Shown: piece after piece, positions 62,301 to 64,000 of the stretch | Layout of the letters: each line of letters starts with the position of its first letter | Position numbering within the stretch: the first letter of the stretch is position 1 | Origin: Luidia sarsii | Taxonomy: Eukaryota; Echinodermata; Asteroidea; Paxillosida; Luidiidae | Assembly (NCBI GenBank): GCA_949987565.1 | Contig: OX465103.1 | Location: forward strand, 23,674,974-23,738,973 | DNA: 64,000 nt | Direction of reading: 5' to 3' | Translations under genes and position numbers: made by a program | Notes under the pieces: model-generated | Seen by the model: only the letters and a program-made list of their open reading frames with translations | Databases searched by the model: none | What the model was told of the DNA's origin: nothing

Positions 62301-62990
62301 ATAGGAACACATGTGTATTTTTTTTCCAAGCCAAGAATTGGAATCTGTTGTCAAGAGCTTGTAAAAAGTGATAAATTTTTACCAGAAAAAGAGGAATGAT
62401 TCCTCCAAAATAAATGGTTGGCAGCTGCGTCATCTAAGGGCTGGATAGCTCAGATGGAAGATCACTGGTACGTTAATCCAGCGGTCTCGGGTTCAAGTCC
62501 AGGTCCAGTCAACGTTTTCTCTGCCAATTTTTCAATTTATCCAAAAGCTCACAGCCAGTTTTTTCCATGGTTTGTTTGACAAAGAAGTGAACTTCTTCTG
62601 CCTTTGAGAAAGGTCCTGCTAGGATCAAAACGTCAGGCCCACTAAATTTTAAGAAAGAAGTGAACTGTTAAATGACTACCAGAGCACTGTAGCGTATTGT
62701 ACAGTTGTAGCTTGGCCTAGCTAAGAGCTCCCTGCAAGCAAGCTGCAAACACTGCAAAAACCCACAGTTTGCGCTTGGAGGAGCCTTACATGTACCTCGG
62801 CTATGTTGCCAGTGCACTGCAGCCCATCGCCGGTGTGCCCATCGAAGCAGGTACAATTGCGCAGGCTGGGCCCCGTGTGCCTGCAGTGTGCCCTGATGTC
62901 GCAGCCGCCGTTGTTCTCTAGACAGGGGTTGATGGAGCTGCAGTGGGTGCGCCCGTTGCCTTCGTAGCCTTGTCGACAGAGGCAGGTGCT
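36689..62990 (-). CDS. STAB-like: Stabilin-like FAS1/EGF scavenger receptor, C-terminal 954 residues, 5' end off window
   Basis: Stabilins are large type I membrane receptors that internalise modified proteins, apoptotic cells and glycans. Here 20 exons join with GT-AG sites and matching phases. Order: two EGF-like modules (fragment residues 1-60), FAS1 (61-206; [17 protein letters not shown]), FAS1 (207-350; [25 protein letters not shown]), Cys-rich laminin/EGF-like modules (364-659), a Ser/Arg/Pro-rich linker, one EGF half-module ([14 protein letters not shown]), FAS1 (about 717-855; [24 protein letters not shown]), a transmembrane helix (867-890), and an acidic tail with ISNP (937-940). 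The GGRCD end and CC-rich module after the second FAS1 are typical of stabilins rather than periostin or TGFBI. No Link domain is present. The tail may end at a TAA at 36,680-36,682 if the last donor is not used; otherwise a further exon lies to the left. No bias toward STAB1 or STAB2 can be claimed. Confidence 0.92.
36946..37070. mobile_element. MITE family M2, copy 2
   Basis: GCCATGTCCGAAACG at the left, CGTTTCAGACACGGCCT at the right. The interior matches the 16,475 copy (GGCTTCCAGAGCTA, TATTGTCTTCGCATCTC). Confidence 0.85.
37225..40085. repeat. 95-bp satellite array, about 29-30 units
   Basis: Unit contains GCCTGATTGCCTGGTGACTT, GAGAATGTCATTCAATGGGG, TTTGCCCTACCCCGATGCGT and AGTCAGCACTGTATGCTCAG. 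Copies differ at a few recurrent sites (GTGTG/GCGTG, TGTGTGCTC/TGTATGCTT). One unit near 39,430 is shortened. 95 is not a multiple of 3 and no open frame persists. It lies in the intron between stabilin exons s and t; diverged units extend to about 40,260. Confidence 0.97.
40274..40438 (-). CDS. Stabilin exon s: transmembrane segment
   Basis: Residues 856-910: an acidic juxtamembrane stretch, a 24-residue hydrophobic helix (867-890, Leu/Val/Ile/Gly), then a basic stop-transfer [12 protein letters not shown] and SIVSHYSV. Phase 0 in and out. The acceptor is preceded by about 340 bases of (CT)n on the gene strand. Confidence 0.94.
40441..40785. repeat. (GA)n / (CT)n microsatellite
   Basis: Interrupted GAGAGA with GGGA runs on the plus strand. 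On the stabilin sense strand it is pyrimidine and runs up to the acceptor of exon s. Confidence 0.95.
40850..40900 (+). repeat. Repeat A fragment
   Basis: CTTTGAGAAAGGTCCTGCTA, then GGATTGGAAACATCCGGCC, a copy with a changed GAAAC region. Confidence 0.75.
40955..41074 (-). CDS. Stabilin exon r: end of last FAS1
   Basis: Residues 816-855, [20 protein letters not shown] then [12 protein letters not shown], the H2-box end of FAS1. Phase 0 in and out. Confidence 0.94.
41246..41650. mobile_element. Three tRNA-like SINE heads in mixed orientation
   Basis: 41,251-41,318 plus (GCTGGATAGCTCAGGTGGTA, CTCGGGTTCAA), 41,462-41,534 minus (CCGGGACTTGAACCCAAGAC, CTGAGCTATCCAGCC) and 41,588-41,650 plus (box A lost, CTCGGGCTGAAGTTCCGG). 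The first keeps good box A and box B. Confidence 0.8.
41722..41853 (-). CDS. Stabilin exon q: last FAS1
   Basis: Residues 772-815, [20 protein letters not shown] and [12 protein letters not shown]. Phase 0 in and out; the acceptor CTGTAG follows CTCTCT. Confidence 0.93.
42280..42335 (+). repeat. Repeat A fragment
   Basis: GCCTTTGAGAAAGGTCCTGC, AAAACATCAGGCCCTC. An AT-rich stretch with long T-runs follows. Confidence 0.8.
43243..43362 (-). CDS. Stabilin exon p: last FAS1
   Basis: Residues 732-771, [40 protein letters not shown], the TLFVP.N H1-box pattern. Phase 0 in and out. Confidence 0.94.
43740..44335 (+). repeat. Family D, most complete copy, with repeat A at its 3' end
   Basis: A repeat A fragment at 43,745-43,795 is followed by GATGAAGCGCCTTCGGACTA, the pyrimidine-rich body with two TTGATCTTTCCCCCTC units, then a consensus repeat A (44,150-44,245). 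A second family tail (CATTTTAGTCAGTGAGCAG) lies beyond. Confidence 0.85.
44365..44640 (+). repeat. (GT)n followed by family C copy
   Basis: About 16 GT units, then AGGAATCTTGTACCTTGTGA, GGTCTCCACAGGAACATTCT, GGGCAAGAATCCGCCGCAAA. Colinear with 54,487-54,770, including the GT run, so the GT tract is part of the element. Confidence 0.85.
44640..44815. repeat. Repeat A palindrome, long
   Basis: A complete inverted copy (GCAAACTGCTTACTGACTCA to CTAGCAGGACC) faces a direct copy (GGTCCTGCTAGGATCGAAAC). The centre is CAAAGGCAGAGTGAGAAAGG. Confidence 0.9.
44884..45098 (-). CDS. Stabilin exon o: Ser/Arg/Pro linker and EGF half-module
   Basis: Residues 660-731: a basic, low-complexity linker ([17 protein letters not shown]) where vertebrate stabilins would lead to the Link domain, then [17 protein letters not shown] and the first helix of the last FAS1. 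GC-rich. Phase 1 in and phase 0 out. Confidence 0.9.
45190..45480 (-). mobile_element. Non-LTR retrotransposon 3' fragment (reverse transcriptase C-terminus)
   Basis: On the minus strand it reads [50 protein letters not shown], then a stop. The RWFGHV ... GRP ... W ... AQDR..WR pattern is the conserved C-terminal end of the reverse transcriptase open frame in many LINE-type elements. Strongly 5'-truncated (about 90 codons remain), one frame intact. Inserted in the intron between stabilin exons n and o. Confidence 0.8.
45895..47545. repeat. 93-bp satellite array with higher-order structure
   Basis: About 17 units containing AGGTTTGCGGTGACACCATG, AGTTCTCTATTACTAGTGAT, TCAAATGAGATTTGAAGG and TTCATGGTGGGAATAGCAGG. 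Unit lengths are 93, 94 and 98-99 (extra GATTT). Blocks of five units repeat almost exactly at a 473-476-bp spacing (45,941-46,413 against 46,414 onwards). The multiple-of-3 units yield repetitive minus-strand frames, which are not a gene. Confidence 0.95.
47560..47705. repeat. Repeat B head-to-head pair at the edge of the satellite
   Basis: An inverted copy (GGAGGAACTCGACATTTCG) and a direct copy (CTGTTCGAAATGTCAAGTTC, stem-loop GGTTCTTTTCAGAACC at 47,645-47,660, CACAAGAGAGAA). The inverted copy's tail runs directly into the 93-bp array. Confidence 0.85.
47755..48060. repeat. Hexamer minisatellite (GATTCT)n
   Basis: GATTCTGATTCTGATCCTGA-type repeats, 300 bases. The Ile/Leu-rich plus-strand frame is an artefact. 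Confidence 0.9.
48212..48359 (-). CDS. Stabilin exon n: EGF-like pair
   Basis: Residues 611-660, [42 protein letters not shown]. The acceptor GAGCAG|AATTCC was chosen because CRLTGP + NSRSCTC restores the EGF cysteine spacing. Phase 0 in and phase 1 out. Confidence 0.9.
49210..49400 (-). CDS. Stabilin exon m: EGF-like pair
   Basis: Residues 547-610, [50 protein letters not shown]. Both modules have a calcium-binding-like asparagine pattern. Phase 1 in and phase 0 out. Confidence 0.95.
49682..50055. mobile_element. TTAA-flanked MITE, family M1 copy 3
   Basis: AAGGCCCAGTACAACATTGG to CCAATGTTTTATAGGGCCTT, with TTAA at both edges. The interior matches 5,415-5,779 (ACATCGATGTCCACAGATTT, TTTGTAGATGGTCATGA). 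Confidence 0.85.
50550..50762 (-). CDS. Stabilin exon l: EGF-like pair
   Basis: Residues 476-547, [51 protein letters not shown] and YYGDGYSCT. Phase 1 in and out. Confidence 0.95.
51124..51273 (-). CDS. Stabilin exon k: laminin/EGF-like
   Basis: Residues 426-476, [39 protein letters not shown] and YGPNCA. Phase 1 in and out. Confidence 0.95.
51318..51600 (-). repeat. Family D / repeat A copy, inverted
   Basis: GACGTTTCGATCCTAGCGGG is followed by the purine-rich complement of the family D body (GGGAGGGGAGATCAAAGG). Confidence 0.75.
52175..52341. mobile_element. MULE-like MITE with 9-bp target duplication
   Basis: The 9-bp repeat TTGAATAAC flanks both sides (52,166-52,174 and 52,342-52,350). 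Terminal inverted repeats of about 40 bases contain GGCCAAGTAGAATGCCGTGC and its complement, with about four mismatches near the tips. It is inserted in a diverged repeat A copy (GCCTTTGAATAAC / GTCCTGCTATGATG). 9-bp duplication and long arms point to the Mutator superfamily. Confidence 0.8.
52419..52548 (-). CDS. Stabilin exon j: Cys-rich
   Basis: Residues 383-426, [20 protein letters not shown] then [10 protein letters not shown], the CC...GPDC signature that opens the laminin/EGF-like block in stabilins. Phase 0 in and phase 1 out. Confidence 0.9.
52885..53125 (+). mobile_element. tRNA-like SINE split by an insertion
   Basis: The box A half (GACAGCTCAAATGGCAAGAG) at 52,895-52,920 and the box B half (CTCGGGTTCAAGTCCAGC) at 53,103-53,120 are separated by about 160 bases of CG-rich DNA (GAACCGCACGAACACGAC) unlike the neighbourhood. 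Confidence 0.5.
53183..53239 (-). CDS. Stabilin exon i: Cys-rich
   Basis: Residues 364-382, [19 protein letters not shown], four cysteines. Phase 0 in and out. Confidence 0.88.
53275..54180. other. Stabilin intron, nothing recognised
   Basis: The plus-strand frame at 53,274-53,696 (140 codons) has no recognisable domain and ends in AT-rich sequence. I do not call it a gene. Confidence 0.5.
54185..54325 (-). CDS. Stabilin exon h: end of FAS1-2
   Basis: Residues 317-363, including [20 protein letters not shown], the characteristic stabilin FAS1 ending. Phase 0 in and out. Confidence 0.94.
54450..54935. repeat. (GT)n + family C, then inverted family D / repeat A
   Basis: A near-duplicate of 44,365-44,720: GT run, GGAACATTCTAAAGGTGTAT, GGGCAAGAATCCGCCGCAAA, GCAAACTGCTTACTGACTCA, CAGGACCTTTCTCAACGGC. 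The shared order suggests a composite mobile unit or segmental duplication. Confidence 0.8.
55211..55332. repeat. Head-to-head SINE-tail palindrome
   Basis: GATGTTTTGCGTCGAGG and its complement CCTCGACGCAAAACATC enclose two opposed copies of the CTCATTGA / GGGCAAAACCTCATTGAA tail. Confidence 0.8.
55390..55575 (+). mobile_element. tRNA-derived SINE, best preserved copy
   Basis: Box A-like GGTGGTCCAGTGG and a perfect box B GGTTCGAATCC. AGCTCGG (55,418 on) and CCGAGCT pair as a 7-bp acceptor stem, and GCGGG/CCCGC forms the T stem. The anticodon arm is imperfect. The body runs into the tail AGCACTGAGCACTCAGTGTT and GGGCAAAACCTCATTGAA, the unit amplified at 37.2-40.1 kb. Confidence 0.85.
55660..56140 (-). 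repeat. Dispersed family E copy, inverted
   Basis: AAAGCCCCTACACACCATTT occurs twice, with CAACGGTCGTTTTAAAACGA between. It is the reverse of 26,060-26,450. Confidence 0.8.
56185..56274 (-). CDS. Stabilin exon g: FAS1-2
   Basis: Residues 287-316, [20 protein letters not shown] then [11 protein letters not shown] run of C residues precedes the acceptor CAG. The donor is CAG|GTTGGA. Confidence 0.88.
56600..56800 (+). repeat. Dispersed family C copy
   Basis: ACCTTGTGGAGACCTACG-like start, GGTCTCCACAGGGAAATTGT, GGGACATACGGTCGAAATTT. Confidence 0.75.
56990..57430. repeat. Minisatellite (GGCTGTGGCTAT)n
   Basis: 6/12-bp units fill the intron between stabilin exons f and g right up to the exon f donor. 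The His/Ser-rich and Ala/Val/Met-rich frames on both strands are artefacts. Confidence 0.95.
57433..57672 (-). CDS. Stabilin exon f: FAS1-2
   Basis: Residues 207-286, [51 protein letters not shown]. It is the longest exon here. Its donor opens directly into a minisatellite. Confidence 0.94.
57937..58068 (-). CDS. Stabilin exon e: end of FAS1-1
   Basis: Residues 163-206, [20 protein letters not shown], the FAS1 H2-box-type ending (NG.VH.ID..L.PP). Phase 0 in and out. Confidence 0.93.
58090..58835. repeat. Telomere-like (CCCAAA)n with CCCTAA blocks
   Basis: 745 bases of AACCCAAACCC-type sequence on the plus strand. It includes AACCCTAACCCTAACCC (three consecutive telomeric hexamers near 58,632-58,652) and scattered CCCTAACCC. 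The G-rich strand is the stabilin sense strand. Located in the intron between exons d and e. Confidence 0.95.
58955..59101 (-). CDS. Stabilin exon d: FAS1-1
   Basis: Residues 114-162, [19 protein letters not shown], then a segment with the glycosylation sequon NAT and ending TIQITRSS. The acceptor GATAG|ATTGAG was preferred over a nearer CAACCAG because it keeps the helix before LRNHVV. Confidence 0.88.
59159..59528. mobile_element. MITE related to family M1
   Basis: TTAAAGCCCCTACACAACATTG at the left and CCAATGTTGTGTAGGTGCTT at the right (the right TTAA is lost). The interior is diverged from M1 and shares CTCGAGACTCGATTGGCGG-like sequence with family E. Confidence 0.65.
59770..59859 (-). 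CDS. Stabilin exon c: FAS1-1
   Basis: Residues 84-113, [20 protein letters not shown] then [10 protein letters not shown], the FAS1 H1-box-type strand (TV.AP.N.AF). Phase 0 in and out. Confidence 0.92.
60020..61300. mobile_element. 1,281-bp near-perfect palindrome with TTAA ends (piggyBac-like foldback)
   Basis: Both ends are TTAACCCCTTG / CAAGGGGTTAA (60,020 and 61,297-61,300). The two arms, each about 620 bases, are inverted copies around 60,660 (GACGTCATCCATACGC / GCGTATGGATGACGTC). The TTAA duplication and CCC tip match piggyBac ends. No transposase frame. It lies in the intron between stabilin exons b and c. Confidence 0.88.
61460..61513 (-). CDS. Stabilin exon b: start of FAS1-1
   Basis: Residues 66-83, [18 protein letters not shown], the first helix of a FAS1 fold. 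Acceptor TTTCAG|GAACTG, donor TTT|GTAAGT, phase 0. Confidence 0.9.
61520..62430. other. Stabilin intron, nothing recognised
   Basis: AT-rich intron with short frames only. A piece near 62,130-62,220 (TATACGGCAGTTAATGGT) recurs at 34,470-34,540, so it belongs to a SINE flank. Confidence 0.5.
62438..62660 (+). mobile_element. tRNA-like SINE followed by repeat A
   Basis: GGGCTGGATAGCTCAGATGG, then CTCGGGTTCAAGTCCAGGTC (boxes A and B), then at 62,598-62,652 repeat A (CTGCTAGGATCAAAACGTCA). Confidence 0.8.
62796..62990 (-). CDS. Stabilin exon a: two EGF-like modules
   Basis: Fragment residues 1-65, from [15 protein letters not shown] to [16 protein letters not shown] and [20 protein letters not shown], the stabilin-type EGF running into FAS1. 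Phase 0 in and out. The acceptor's pyrimidine tract is part of the adjoining minisatellite. Confidence 0.93.
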
Positions 62991-62997
62991 CTGCACG

Positions 62998-63755
62998 GGG
63001 TGGGGGTGGGGAGGTTGGGAGGAATGGGAGGATGGGAGGTTGAGAGGTTGGGAGGTTGGGAGGTTGTTGGGATGTTGGGAGGTTGGGAGGTTGGGAGGTT
63101 AATAGATTGTTGGGAGGTTGGGAGGTTGGGAGGTTGGGAGGAATGGGAGGATGGGAGGTTGGGAGGTTGGGAGGTTGGGAGGTTGGGAGGTTGTTGGGAT
63201 GTTGGGAGGTTGGGAGGTTGGGAGGTTGGGAGGTTGGGAGGAATGGGAGGATGGGAGGTTGAGGGGTTGGGAGGTTGGAAGGTTGTTGGGATGTTGGGAG
63301 GTTGGGAGGTTAATAGATTATTGGGAGGTTGGGAGGTTGGGAGGTTGGGAGGAATGGGAGGATGGGAGGTTGAGAGGTTGGGAGGTTGGAAGGTTGTTGG
63401 GATGTTGGGAGGTTGGGAGGTTAATAGATTGTTGGGAGGTTGGGAGGTTGGGAGGTTGGGAGGAATGGGAGGATGGGAGGTTGGGAGGTTAATAGATTGT
63501 TGGGAGGTTGGGAGGTTGGGAGGTTGGAAAGTTGGGAGGTTGGGAGGTTAATATGTTGTTGGGAGGTTGGGAGGTTGGGAGGTTGGGAAGTTGGGAGGTT
63601 GGGAGGTTAATATGTTGTTGGGAGATTGGGAGTTTGGGAGGTTGGGGGATGGGAGGTTGGGAGGTTGGGAGGTTGGGAGGTTGGGCAGTTGGGAGGTTGG
63701 GAGGTTGGGAGGTTGGGAGGTTGGGAAGTTGGGAAGTTGGGGGAGTAAATGGTGG
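62998..63755. repeat. (GGGAGGTT)n minisatellite with higher-order units
   Basis: An 8-bp unit interrupted by AATAGATTGTTGGGAGG and GAATGGGAGGATGGGAGG variants that recur at regular intervals. It begins 8 bases from the exon a acceptor; on the gene strand it is CCTCCCAA. Confidence 0.97.
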
Positions 63756-63839
63756 TGGGTTAGAAAAGATTTGGATATTGGAGGGGAGGTTATGAAAGTC
63801 AGGGGTTTAGGATTTTCAGAGTTTGCATTTTTTTGTGGA

Positions 63840-64000
63840 TTTGGGATTTGGAAGTTTTAAGGATGAAATTTTTAAGGTTGAAAGTTTTAAGGTTGAAAGT
63901 TTTAAGGTTGAAAGTTTTAAGGTTGAAAGTTTTAAGGTTGAAAGTTTTAAGGTTGAAAGTTTTAAGGTTGAAAGTTTTAAGGTTGAAAGTTTTAAGGTTG
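63840..64000. repeat. 15-bp minisatellite (GAAAGTTTTAAGGTT)n
   Basis: At least nine near-identical units running off the right edge of the window. Confidence 0.97.

Noticed and set aside
62943..63860. Gly/Trp/Glu-rich frames of up to 202 codons
   Set aside because: Translation of the GGGAGGTT minisatellite in all three plus frames.

Overview
This window is nuclear genomic DNA from an animal. Two intron-rich genes on the minus strand account for nearly all recognisable coding sequence, and introns and intergenic DNA are packed with short dispersed repeats, tRNA-derived SINEs, MITEs, minisatellites and two satellite-like arrays. Gene content and repeat style suggest a marine invertebrate deuterostome. 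An echinoderm, perhaps a sea star, is my best guess, but I cannot prove it from sequence alone.

Layout. (1) 439-24,486, minus strand: a STRIP1/STRIP2 (striatin-interacting protein, FAM40) orthologue. Twenty exons can be joined with GT-AG sites and matching phases; they encode about 715 residues from the start methionine to a point about 100 residues short of the usual C-terminus. The last exon(s) lie off the left edge. (2) About 24,500-36,680: intergenic DNA with no secure gene. It contains a 1,248-bp hAT-like element with an 8-bp target duplication, several inverted-repeat elements, tRNA-like SINEs, and a weak pair of divergent candidate first exons near 29.2-29.7 kb. (3) 36,689-62,990, minus strand: the C-terminal 954 residues (20 exons) of a stabilin-like scavenger receptor. 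The order is EGF pair, FAS1, FAS1, Cys-rich laminin/EGF-like region, FAS1, transmembrane helix, acidic cytoplasmic tail. The N-terminal part lies off the right edge.

The most interesting material is in the repeats. One dispersed family (called B here) carries a perfect histone-mRNA-type 3' stem-loop with a purine-rich downstream element, preceded by a hammerhead-ribozyme-like core. A second family (A, the 3' end of the longer family D) has a weaker hammerhead-like arrangement. Two arrays inside the stabilin gene (95-bp units over about 2.8 kb, and 93-bp units over about 1.65 kb) are amplified tails of two dispersed elements found as single or few copies elsewhere in the window. A 1,281-bp near-perfect palindrome bounded by TTAA (piggyBac-like), a MULE-like MITE with a 9-bp duplication, and a telomere-like C-rich block also sit in stabilin introns. 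The two genes act in separate processes (cytoplasmic PP2A signalling scaffold; cell-surface endocytic receptor), and nothing in the sequence links them functionally. All exon joins and ribozyme or stem-loop readings were made by eye.
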